A stretch of 64,000 nucleotides of DNA from CAVXEH01 sp963805645 (GTDB lineage Bacteria > Chloroflexota > Limnocylindria > QHBO01), in assembly GCA_963805645.1 (NCBI GenBank), contig CAWDVA010000007.1, forward strand, positions 743,539 through 807,538. The letters are read 5' to 3'. This document shows positions 51,896 to 59,845 of this stretch, piece after piece (position 1 is the stretch's first letter; each line of letters begins with the position of its first letter). The translations under genes were made by a program, and so were the position numbers. The notes below the pieces were generated by a model, which was not told the origin of the DNA, did no database searches, and saw nothing but the letters and a program-made list of their open reading frames with translations.

Positions 51896-53217
51896 CGATC
51901 TCCACGGCGATCACCCCGCTCGAGACCTTCCGCAACGACAAGCCCTACCCGTTCTGCCCCGGCTGCGGCCACGGGACCGTGCTGGATCGGCTGGACGAGG
52001 CGCTCGTCCGCCTGGGACGCGACCCGCGCAAGGTCGTGATCGTCAGCGACATCGGCTGCTCGGGGCTCTCCGACCAGTACTTCGCCACCAGCGCCTTCCA
52101 CGGGCTGCACGGGCGGAGCATCACCTACGCAAGCGGCATCAAGCTGGCGGACCCGTCGCTGGAGGTGATCGTGGTGATGGGCGACGGCGGCACCGGGATC
52201 GGGGGCACGCACCTGCTCAACGCCGCGCGCCGCAACGTGGGCATCACCGTGGTGGTCATGAACAACCTGAACTTCGGCATGACCGGCGGCCAGCACTCGA
52301 CCACCACCCCGGAGGGCGCCATCACCGGCACCACGCCCGGCGGCAACCTGGAGCATCCGCTCGACATCTGCGCCACGGTGGGGGTCAACGGTGCGGCGTA
52401 CGTCTACCGCGGGACCCAGTTCGACGCCGAGCTCACCGACCGGCTGGTCGAGGCCATCGAGCAGCCCGGCTTCGCGCTCCTCGACGTCTGGGAGCTGTGC
52501 ACCGCCTACTACGTAAAGGCCAACCGCTTCAGCCGCAAGGCCATGGAAGCGCTGATGGCCGACCTGGACCTGGCGCCGGGGATCCTGTACCGGCGCGAGG
52601 TCGCCGAGTACGCGGTGGCCTATCGGGCCGCGCATGCCTCGGAGGTCGCCGATGGCGGCCGGTCCCCGACCCGGGCAATCGAGGTGGGACGGGGCGCCGC
52701 GCTCGACCGTTCGGTCTCGATCCTGGTGGCAGGCTCCGCGGGTGGAAAGGTGCGCAGCGCCGCCCGTCTCGTGGGCGAGGCAGCCATCCGCTCCGGCCTG
52801 TGGGCGATCCAGCGCGACGATTACCCGGTCACCGTCCAGACCGGGCACTCGCTCGCCCAGCTCGTGCTCTCACCGACCGAGCAGCCGCTGGTCACGGTGC
52901 CGGCGCCGGACGTCCTGGTCCTGCTCACCGATGACGGCCTCCGAAAGGCCACGTCCTTCCTTGGCGCCATGCAGACCGATGGCATCGTCGTCACCGTTCC
53001 GGAGTTCGCCGGTGTCGAAACGCCGGCGCGGGTCGTGGTCGTCGATCCGGCATCGGCGTCCACGCGGGTGGGGAAGGCGGAGCTGGCCCTGGTGCTGCTG
53101 ACCGCGGCGGTTGCCAGATTGGGCCTCCTGCCGCTCGAGGCGCTGCGCGAATCGGCACGGGCCGGCGCGTTTGCCGAAGCGAACCTGGCTGCCATCGAGA
53201 CGGGCATCGGCCTCTGA
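51892..53217 (+). CDS. korB: 2-oxoacid:ferredoxin oxidoreductase, fused beta-gamma subunit
   Basis: 441 residues. The beta part (1-250) has FCPGCGHGTVLDRL (iron-sulfur ligand Cys22 and Cys25), DIGCSG, and the thiamine-diphosphate motif from GDGGTGIGGTHLLNA to MNNLNFGMTGGQHS. From about residue 268 a gamma-type catalytic domain follows (SILVAGSAGGKVRSAARLVG, PVTVQTGHSLAQLVLSP, LVLLTDDGLRKATSF). Beta and gamma are usually separate chains, so this is a natural fusion. No ferredoxin domain is attached. Partner of the alpha gene, which it overlaps by ATGA. Confidence 0.9.
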   Translation: MTISTAITPLETFRNDKPYPFCPGCGHGTVLDRLDEALVRLGRDPRKVVIVSDIGCSGLSDQYFATSAFHGLHGRSITYASGIKLADPSLEVIVVMGDGGTGIGGTHLLNAARRNVGITVVVMNNLNFGMTGGQHSTTTPEGAITGTTPGGNLEHPLDICATVGVNGAAYVYRGTQFDAELTDRLVEAIEQPGFALLDVWELCTAYYVKANRFSRKAMEALMADLDLAPGILYRREVAEYAVAYRAAHASEVADGGRSPTRAIEVGRGAALDRSVSILVAGSAGGKVRSAARLVGEAAIRSGLWAIQRDDYPVTVQTGHSLAQLVLSPTEQPLVTVPAPDVLVLLTDDGLRKATSFLGAMQTDGIVVTVPEFAGVETPARVVVVDPASASTRVGKAELALVLLTAAVARLGLLPLEALRESARAGAFAEANLAAIETGIGL

Positions 53218-53222
53218 CGGGC

Positions 53223-53236
53223 ACCACCCCGGTGGT
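53223..53236. repeat. Short inverted repeat after the kor operon
   Basis: ACCACC and GGTGGT flank a 2-nt centre, 5 bp after the stop of the beta-gamma gene. Possibly part of a factor-dependent transcript end. No T-tract follows. The rest of the 210-bp gap before the cytochrome gene shows nothing I can assign. Confidence 0.3.
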
Positions 53237-53427
53237 CGAGAATTGACGGTGGAGGCGCTCGCCGGGTTGCACACTTGGTTGTGGGCGAAATCGATCCCGG
53301 GTTCGTGCTGGAAGCGGGTCCCCTGCACGGCGCGCGGACGGGCTACGAGTGCGTCGAGAGCAGGGCGGCGGGCCTTCCGCTGGCGCGCTGACTGGCCGGT
53401 ACCGGATAGCGCGCGACGCGACCTCTG

Positions 53428-54804
53428 CTAGCGCAGGCTCTCGAGGTACGCGATCAAGTCATCAAGCTGCTGGGCGGGGAGTTGGTCGAACGCAGGCATT
53501 CGGTCATCCTTCGGTTGAACGATCTGACGCCTGATGGCCTCGACATCCCAACGGTATCCCGCCCGCGACAGATCAGGGCCCGATGTGCCGCCGATGCCGT
53601 GGAGCTCATGGCAGGAGGAGCAGCCCTGCGCGTTGTAGACCTTCAGGCCCGCGAGCTGCTGGTCGCTCATCGCGCTCGTTGCCGGCACAACGGCAACACC
53701 CGCAGGCGACGTCGTTGCGCCGATGAGCGTGAGGCCCAGCACCCCGGCGACGACAACGGCGCTGGCGGCCATCGCGAACGGTCTGCGGCGAGGAATTCGC
53801 TCTCGGTTCCTGTCCAGGAAGGGAATCAGGACAAAGACGAGGGCACCCAGGGTGAAGATGCCGAAGATCAGAAGGGGCTCGAGACTGCCGGTCACGTACC
53901 ACAACAGCTGGAAGAGGTCGAGGAAGTACCACTCCGGCCGCGGCGCGTACCCGATCGCGTTGGCGTTCGCTCTGGGTTCGAGAGGTGCGCCGGCAACGAG
54001 GGCCAGGCCGAAGATGACCACCAGGAGACCGGCGGAGACGACAGCGTCCTTGAGCAGAGACTCCCAGAAGGGCCGGCCGGCCGCCTTCTCGGCGTTGTAT
54101 TCGAGCTCGTACGCGGCACGCGGCGAGAGGCCCACCGGCGCTTCGACGAGTCTGCGACGCCGCGGTGACGCTGCAATCCCTTGACGCACCACGGCGAAGA
54201 CGTGGAAGCCGACCAGCAGGAAGAGGAGCGCCGGCAGTACCCAGACGTGAATGCCATAGAAGCGTGCCAACGTGACCGCGCCCAGCTGCTCGCCGCCGCG
54301 GACCAGCTCCAGGATGCGTCCCCCGATCAGCGGAACAGATCCGGCGATGTTGGTGCCAACGACCGTGGCCCAGTAGCCCTTCTGGTCCCATGGCAACAGG
54401 TAGCCCGTGAAGGCAAATCCGAGAACGATGAAGAACAGGAACGCCCCCACCATCCACGTCAGCTCGCGCGGGTAGCGGTAGGCGGCCCACAGGAACACCC
54501 GGAGTGCGTGCAGGCCGACGAGTAGGACCAGGAGCCCGGCCGACCAGTGATGAACGCCCCGAACCAGGGCGCCAAATGGTGTCTGGTCGATGTATACGAC
54601 GCTGCCGTACGCGGCGTCGGGGCTCGGGACGTACGACAGCGACAGGGCGATCCCGGTGATCACCTGAACGACAATGAAGACCAGGGTGGCGCTGCCCAGC
54701 GTGTGGAACCAGCCGACGTTGCCGGGAATCCGCCGATCCACGAATGCGCGGACCAGCGGCGTGATCTGGAGCCGCTCGTCGACCCACCGTTGCAGCGCGC
54801 CCAT
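53428..54804 (-). CDS. Cytochrome b fused to a c-type cytochrome (bc complex)
   Basis: 458 residues: N-terminal b6-like part, subunit-IV-like part, then a heme c domain. Heme b ligands fit His85/His99 (14 apart) and His186/His201 (15 apart), the spacing of cytochrome b6. The Qo motif is PEWY in YAPRPEWYFLDLFQLLWY. After the last helix a periplasmic domain has CSSCH at 395-399 and a likely Met ligand at 436 (RMPAF). It oxidises quinol together with the Rieske protein and the attached heme c passes electrons on. Follows the Rieske gene by 2 bp. Confidence 0.93.
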   Translation of the reverse strand: MGALQRWVDERLQITPLVRAFVDRRIPGNVGWFHTLGSATLVFIVVQVITGIALSLSYVPSPDAAYGSVVYIDQTPFGALVRGVHHWSAGLLVLLVGLHALRVFLWAAYRYPRELTWMVGAFLFFIVLGFAFTGYLLPWDQKGYWATVVGTNIAGSVPLIGGRILELVRGGEQLGAVTLARFYGIHVWVLPALLFLLVGFHVFAVVRQGIAASPRRRRLVEAPVGLSPRAAYELEYNAEKAAGRPFWESLLKDAVVSAGLLVVIFGLALVAGAPLEPRANANAIGYAPRPEWYFLDLFQLLWYVTGSLEPLLIFGIFTLGALVFVLIPFLDRNRERIPRRRPFAMAASAVVVAGVLGLTLIGATTSPAGVAVVPATSAMSDQQLAGLKVYNAQGCSSCHELHGIGGTSGPDLSRAGYRWDVEAIRRQIVQPKDDRMPAFDQLPAQQLDDLIAYLESLR

Positions 54805-54806
54805 CG

Positions 54807-55397
54807 CTACGTCCCCACCTCGAGCGAACCCACCTGGACCTCGTCGTTCTCGATCCGGGTCTGGAAGCGAAGCAGCGGCACCGGTGGCGGGCCAGCGACC
54901 ACGTTGCCCTCGGAATCGAACGCGCCACCATGACAGGGGCACACGAAGCGCTTGGCGCCACTCGACCAGGAGATGGGGCACCCCAGGTGGGTGCAGTGGT
55001 GATCGAAGGCCGCGATCTCGCCGGTTGCGGTGCGGTTCACGTAGGCGACGATGTGCGCCTGGCCGCGGACCCAGCCATCGACGGCCGCTGTGTCCAGCGT
55101 CACCAGCCGCGGCTCACCGACCTCGAAGTCCGTGAGCTTCCCCGCCGAGGCCCATCCCGAAGCGCGCACATCGGGCGTGACCGACCTCGACAGGAGACGC
55201 GCGGGCGTCTTTGCCCGCCAGAAGGGAGCGGTGCCAAACCCCAGCACCGGGATCGCGATTCCCGCCGTGAACGCGCCACCGATGGCGGCGATCGCCCGAA
55301 GGAAGAATGCCCGCCGGGAGAGATCGTCCGTCTCGATCTCTTGAGAGCTGACGGGGGACCCCTTCTCGTCGTCGACAATATCGTCGGAATCACGCAT
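54807..55397 (-). CDS. Rieske iron-sulfur protein of the bc complex
   Basis: 196 residues. A twin-arginine motif SRRAFFLR precedes a membrane anchor (RAIAAIGGAFTAGIAIPVLG). The 2Fe-2S domain has HCTHLGC (ligands Cys135, His137; disulfide Cys140) and CPCHGG (ligands Cys153, His156; disulfide Cys155). It accepts electrons from quinol and passes them to the cytochrome c domain of the neighbouring subunit. ATG 55397 is preferred; a TTG 33 nt upstream is possible. Middle gene of the three-gene cluster. Confidence 0.93.
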   Translation of the reverse strand: MRDSDDIVDDEKGSPVSSQEIETDDLSRRAFFLRAIAAIGGAFTAGIAIPVLGFGTAPFWRAKTPARLLSRSVTPDVRASGWASAGKLTDFEVGEPRLVTLDTAAVDGWVRGQAHIVAYVNRTATGEIAAFDHHCTHLGCPISWSSGAKRFVCPCHGGAFDSEGNVVAGPPPVPLLRFQTRIENDEVQVGSLEVGT

Positions 55398-55442
55398 GTC
55401 CGGATCCGTGCCTCGAATGCCGCGGCGCAACAGCCGACCGCA

Positions 55443-55877
55443 CTACTGCAGGACGATGTCGCCCTTCGCACCCTTCGCATAGTGGTCGCCGATCTGGTCG
55501 CCGTAGGCGTAGGGCCCGTCGCCATCGAACGTGAAGGTGAGCGTCTTTGTCTCGCCCGCTGCGATATCTTCAGCTTCCACGAGGCTGTCGCCAGAGTCGG
55601 CGTCGACATCGGCCTTGAGGCCAACGATGAGCTCGACCTCGGTGTCGCTGACGTTCGTGACCTCGAAGGCAACCGTCTCACCCTTGGTCACGTTGACCGA
55701 GGCCGGAGTGATCTTGCCGTCGCCGATATCCAGGTGGACAGTGCGTGACGCCGCGACCGAGGCAACCGTCGATTGCGCGGCCTCCGATTCCTCGATGGAG
55801 TTCGTGTTCCCTGTGGTTGAGCACGCCGCGAGTAGGAGCACGAACGACCCGAGGACTGCGAGTGGCTTGAGCATCAT
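55443..55877 (-). CDS. Cupredoxin-like lipoprotein with degenerate copper site
   Basis: 144 residues: lipobox LLLAAC (Cys19), then a cupredoxin-fold domain (ITPASVNVTKGETVAFEVTNVS ending strand pair, TKTLTFTFDGDGPYAYG, IGDHYAKGAKGDIVLQ). In EfeO/plastocyanin-like relatives the last loop reads C-x2-5-PGH-x4-GM. Here His132 remains, but the Cys position is lost in GPYAYGDQIGDH and the Met is Ala137. A normal type-1 copper site is unlikely. GAGGG precedes the tandem ATGs. First gene of the Rieske-cytochrome b cluster. Confidence 0.8.
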   Translation of the reverse strand: MMLKPLAVLGSFVLLLAACSTTGNTNSIEESEAAQSTVASVAASRTVHLDIGDGKITPASVNVTKGETVAFEVTNVSDTEVELIVGLKADVDADSGDSLVEAEDIAAGETKTLTFTFDGDGPYAYGDQIGDHYAKGAKGDIVLQ

Positions 55878-56091
55878 TTCCCTCTTGCTAGCTGCTCGTT
55901 GTGTGACGCAGACGACGATCGCGTCGACGGGTACACGCTAGCGACGAGAGCGTCGCGTTCGCGTCCCTGGCGAGGTCGCATTTGTGTCGAGATTCCGATC
56001 TACCCGGTGCGCGCCGAGGCCGGCTGTGCTAGACCTTTGACGACGGGCATGGAGCGGCCGGAAGGCGCCACCGTCCAGGAGGAGAAGTCGG

Positions 56092-57237
56092 GTGGATGCC
56101 AGTCGCAAGCACCGGGCTTCAGTCGTGTCTGCGATCTCGCCGCCCGACGCGATGCGTCTCCTCCGAGCGATCCGCTGGCTCCTGCCCGTGCTGTTGGCGG
56201 CCGTCGCGCTCTTCTATGAGGGGAGCGAGCACCTGACCGGAGCGAATCCCGAAGCCACACCGGGATTCGTCGGGGAGATCGTGCTGTTCGCACTCGCCGG
56301 GCCGATGGTCGTGGCGGTGACCCTCGGCTGGCTGACGAAGCTCGTCGCCGACAACAGGGCGACCTCGGATGCGCTGGCGGCGGCCAACGAGGGGCTCGAG
56401 GCTAGCGTCGCGGACCGGACAAGGACCCTCCAGACGACAACCGAACAGCTCGCGGAGGCGAACCGCGGGCTTGCCCAGGCGAACGAGGAGCTCCGTCAGC
56501 TCGACAGGCTCAAATCGGAGTTCGTGTCGCTCGTTTCCCACCAGCTGAGGGCGCCGTTGACGAACATCAATGGTGCACTCGAACTTGTCGCAGAGGATGC
56601 CGAGCGCCTGCCGGCGGGGAGCAGACGCACGCTTGAGATTCTCACCCTTGAGAGTCAACGACTTTCCCGGCTCATCCAGACCATCCTTGACGTTTCGAGA
56701 TTGGAGGCCGGTCGTCTCGCACCCCGGCTCGGGCCGGTCGCGATCGAGCCGATTCTCGATCGCGCGTACCGTTCATGCATGGCGGCCGAACCGGAGAATC
56801 GCTGCTCCGTCCTCGTGGATGTGGGCCTGCCCCCGGCGTGGGCGGACGAGGTGCTTCTCGAGGAGGTAGTGCGGAACCTGGTGGAGAACGCCGCCCGCTA
56901 TGCGCCACCGGACAGCCCCATCGAAATTGCCGCATCAGCGACCGGGGTCGGCGTCCAGATCCGCATTACGGATCACGGACCTGGGATATCCGAGGACGAA
57001 CAACAGCGCGTCTTTCGATCGTTCCATCGAATCGACGCCGAGGAGACAGCCGTCGCCGGTTATGGCCTGGGACTCTACTTCGCCGACAAGCTGACACGTG
57101 CACAGGGCGGCACGATTCGCGTGGAAAGCCCCGTCTGGGACGATACCGCCGCTCCCGGTGCGCGATTCGTGGTGAGCCTGCCCATTGCCGGGGATGAGCC
57201 AGGAACGCGAGCGCCGGCGTCCGACGACTCGACGTGA
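56092..57237 (+). CDS. Membrane sensor histidine kinase
   Basis: 381 residues. Two N-terminal helices (AIRWLLPVLLAAVALFY and IVLFALAGPMVVAVTLGWL) with a short external loop are followed by a coiled coil rich in Ala/Glu/Leu (90-140), a HisKA domain with His150 in SEFVSLVSHQLRAPLTNI and a HATPase (NLVENAARYAPP, DHGPGISEDE, GYGLGLYFADKL). The GTG at 56092 is 7 nt after AGGAGGAG. Divergent from the bc cluster, 214 bp away, so it may sense respiratory or redox state. Overlaps its response regulator. Confidence 0.9.
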   Translation: MDASRKHRASVVSAISPPDAMRLLRAIRWLLPVLLAAVALFYEGSEHLTGANPEATPGFVGEIVLFALAGPMVVAVTLGWLTKLVADNRATSDALAAANEGLEASVADRTRTLQTTTEQLAEANRGLAQANEELRQLDRLKSEFVSLVSHQLRAPLTNINGALELVAEDAERLPAGSRRTLEILTLESQRLSRLIQTILDVSRLEAGRLAPRLGPVAIEPILDRAYRSCMAAEPENRCSVLVDVGLPPAWADEVLLEEVVRNLVENAARYAPPDSPIEIAASATGVGVQIRITDHGPGISEDEQQRVFRSFHRIDAEETAVAGYGLGLYFADKLTRAQGGTIRVESPVWDDTAAPGARFVVSLPIAGDEPGTRAPASDDST

Positions 57238-57983
57238 TGGCGCGAATCCTTGTCGTCGATGACGACCAGTCCTTGCTGGAGCTGCTTGGTGACTACCTGT
57301 GCCGCGCCGGCCATGACGCGTCCGGTGCCGCCACCGGTCAGAAGGCGCTCGCGGACATGGCCGAGCAGCCGCCGGACCTGGTGGTACTGGACGTCTCGAT
57401 GCCCGGCCTCGACGGATGGCAGATACTCGACAGGATCCGCGCCACCTCCCGCATCCCGGTGATCATGTTGACAGCGCGAGGCGACGAGCCCGATATCCTT
57501 CGCGGCTTCGCCAACGGGGCCGACGATTACGTCACGAAACCGTTCAGTTTCGCGCAGTTGGCCGCGCGGATCACGGCCGTGCTCGACCGCACGCCGGAGG
57601 GTCGCGGCGGATCGACGCGTCTTCTGCGAGGCGCCGACCTCGAGGTTGACATCGATCGCCACACCGTCCTCCGTGACGGCGAACCCATCGAACTCACGCC
57701 GACCGAGTTCCGGATCCTCGTCACACTCCTCCGGGAGCCCGGCCGTGTCCTCTCCGCCCGGCAAATCGTGGCGGCGGTGTGGGGCACGGAGTACGCCGAT
57801 GAGACTGGATACATCCGTCGCTATGTGTGGCACCTGCGGCGCAAGCTGGAGCGCGATCCGCAGCAGCCGCGCTACATCCAGAACGAGCGCAGCATCGGTT
57901 ACGTGTTCCCCGTCGAGGCCGATGGGAACCGGAGTGCCACCACGAGCGGCGCCACCGCGAAACGCGGCGGCCGCGAACCATGA
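57237..57983 (+). CDS. OmpR/PhoB-family response regulator
   Basis: 248 residues: receiver domain (ILVVDDDQSLLELLGDYL, phospho-acceptor Asp52 in LVVLDVSMPGLDG, switch Thr in IMLTARGD, Lys in VTKPFSF) and a winged-helix DNA-binding domain (IELTPTEFRILVTLLREPG, WGTEYADETGYIRRYVWHLR). The ATG at 57237 shares one base with the kinase stop (TGATG). Cognate partner of the membrane kinase. A GTG one codon earlier is equally possible. Confidence 0.93.
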   Translation: MARILVVDDDQSLLELLGDYLCRAGHDASGAATGQKALADMAEQPPDLVVLDVSMPGLDGWQILDRIRATSRIPVIMLTARGDEPDILRGFANGADDYVTKPFSFAQLAARITAVLDRTPEGRGGSTRLLRGADLEVDIDRHTVLRDGEPIELTPTEFRILVTLLREPGRVLSARQIVAAVWGTEYADETGYIRRYVWHLRRKLERDPQQPRYIQNERSIGYVFPVEADGNRSATTSGATAKRGGREP

Positions 57984-58144
57984 CTCGCGACCTTGTGTCG
58001 GGCAGCTCCCCCAAGCCGCTGAGTGATCTCGAGGCATCCGGGCTGCGCAGCCGCGACCTCTAGCCCGGCAAAGAAGCCGTCGGCAATGGCTCACCCCAGC
58101 TCTCACGAAGCGCTGTGCGACAATCGAATCTCACGTCCGATCCG

Positions 58145-58291
58145 GTTATGCGCTCTGACTGAGCACACAACCGACGATTCGCGGGCGGGAGTAGCTCAGT
58201 TGGTAGAGCGGCAGCCTTCCAAGCCTCGCAGTCCCAGCGCTGTGCTATCGCTCCTGGAGCCCTGAGCGATTCGGGCTCAGTTATGCGCTCT
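58145..58291. repeat. 12-bp direct repeats flanking the tRNA fragment
   Basis: GTTATGCGCTCT occurs at 58145-58156 and again at 58280-58291, in the same orientation and 135 bp apart. An exact 12-mer at this distance is unlikely by chance. The enclosed 123 bp contain the tRNA-Gly 5' half and a hairpin next to the right copy. It could be a target-site duplication, an attachment-site remnant or the scar of a deletion. Confidence 0.55.
58185..58224 (+). pseudogene. 5' half of tRNA-Gly(UCC)
   Basis: GCGGGAG (acceptor 5' strand), TA, and the D arm GCTC-AGTTGGTA-GAGC are perfect. The anticodon stem and loop GCAGC-CTTCCAA carry anticodon TCC (58218-58220). From about 58225 the sequence leaves the tRNA pattern: the 3' anticodon strand reads GCCTC instead of GCTGC, and there is no T arm (GGTTCGA) or acceptor 3' strand (CTCCCGC) within the next 200 bp. 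The gene is thus a 5' fragment ending at the anticodon arm, the usual breakpoint for integration into tRNA genes. Confidence 0.7.
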
Positions 58292-58389
58292 TCCCACGAT
58301 CCCACCTTGTCTACCGGCAGGGGCGGCTGGTACGCACACCCGAGCTTGGCCAGGTGCTGGACGCGAGAGGGGTTCCACGGCCCCGACGA

Positions 58390-59845
58390 CTAGCTCGACC
58401 TCTGAGCGTGCGCAGCGGTCGGAGCGAGCGACGCCGCCGCGACTGCCTGGCCGTGGCGCTTGTCACGCTCCGAGGCGGAACGGAAGGTGATGCGTTCGGC
58501 GATCTTGGGCGCCTCCGCCTTCAGGACCGAGCCCGCGCGGTCGCGGATGATGTCTCCGCCGATCCCCGTCAATACGCGGCCCAAGAGCAGCACGTTCTCC
58601 ATGTCGTACAGATGACTGTATGAAAGGAGCGCGTACCCGAGGTAGACACCGATTGTCTCGTATATGTCGGCGGCGCGAGGATCACCCGCCGCGGCAAGCT
58701 CTTGTACCGTCACCAGCCTATCTGGAAGCGATGCCGCCGGATCGACTGCGACTCGTGCCCTCTCGAGCAGGCGGCCCACTGCTTGCTGCGAGAGATACTG
58801 TGCGCCGCAACCGTAATCCGAGGACCACTCGTCGAAGGGTGCTCCCGGTCCCGCGCCGATCGGAATGAAGGCGAGCTCGTTCAGCCAATCGGTCAGGCGA
58901 CCCTCCGCCGACACGTAGCCACCCGCTTCGCTCGATCCCATGGCCACCCCCAGCAGGGAGCCAACCCCGAACATCATTGCCCCCGCGAGGGCGGTCACCT
59001 CGCCGTCATTGAGGACCACGAACGGGATTCCGTGCCAGGAATCGCGCAGGTCCCGGAAGATGGCCCGGACTCGAGTCGCGAACAAGTCAGGTGGAACAGC
59101 GCGAAATAGCGATGAGATGCGGACTTCACCATCGGCGTATACGCCGGCAGCGCTGCCGCCGATCGCGTCGACTCGCGGCATGTGCGCCGCCGCACTCTTG
59201 AGCGAGGAGTTGATCTGCCGAAGGTGCCAGCCAGGGTCGGCCTCGTGGGAGGGATCCCAAGCCACCTCATCACTGAATACCACCTTTCCGTCCACCACCG
59301 CAGCAACCTTCCGGTCGCTGGCTCCCAGGTCGAAGCCAATGCGGCAACCGTCGATGTGGCGCCCCAGGTCGGTGGTCCCGGACTCCTGCAGGAGGCATCG
59401 CATCACCTGACGTGCGGACAATCTCGAAGGTGCGCCCGTAGATCGTCTCGCCCATCACCCTGGCGTCGAAACGTCCCGGTCGCTGCTTGGCGTAATGGTG
59501 CCGGAGATGATCCACCAGGCCCGTCGGACCCGCAACGAGCACGCGGGCTCCCCCACGCGACCAGAGCATCGCCTTGATCACGCGCTCGGCATGCCATGCG
59601 CCGAGCGCCGCATCAGCACTGCCATCCGGCGCGGTCCAAGTGCGGCGGCTGACGAGCACCTTGCCGTCGCGCTCGACAGCGAGAGTCACGGGAGGAGCGC
59701 CGGGCTGCTCGCGGAGATGCTGCTCCACGAGTTGCTGGAGCGGCCAGAGCGGACGGAACTCGGGATCGAGCGGCGGCCGAACGCGGGGCGCCCGGAGGAG
59801 GAAGCGCCCCGCGTTCGGAGGGAGCACAGGATCGGCGTCAGTCAT
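58390..59845 (-). pseudogene. ROK-type sugar kinase, frameshifted
   Basis: Two adjoining frames together give one protein of about 480 residues. The first (from ATG 59845) runs FLLRAPRVRPPLDPEFRPLW ... DARVMGETIYGRTFEIVRTSG. The second continues DLGRHIDGCRIGFDLGASDR (ATP-binding DxGxx), VDAIGGSAAGVYADG, VVLNDGEVTALAGAMMFGVG and MGSSEAGGYV. The frame changes by one base near 59380-59400. The fold is a ROK/BadF-like kinase with an N-terminal extension, as I recall from cyanobacteria and Chloroflexi. It likely phosphorylates an amino sugar. The gene overlaps the nagA stop by 8 bp. Confidence 0.72.

Larger units (their letters stand above)
57984..58389. other. 406-bp intergenic region with tRNA fragment and direct repeats
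   Basis: The region between the response regulator and the amino-sugar operon holds a 5' tRNA-Gly fragment (58185-58224), 12-bp direct repeats (58145-58156 and 58280-58291) and a hairpin of GAGCCC (58257-58262) and GGGCTC (58273-58278) with a 10-nt loop. Beyond 58292 I see no further element. No integrase or transposase gene is near. Confidence 0.5.

Noticed and set aside
53218..53427. A possible small gene after the kor operon
   Set aside because: Open frames there lack a start with ribosome site and have no recognisable composition or motif.
58185..58291. Intron-containing tRNA-Gly
   Set aside because: No T arm or acceptor 3' strand is found in the next 200 bp and no group I intron features are visible; a half gene explains the data better.
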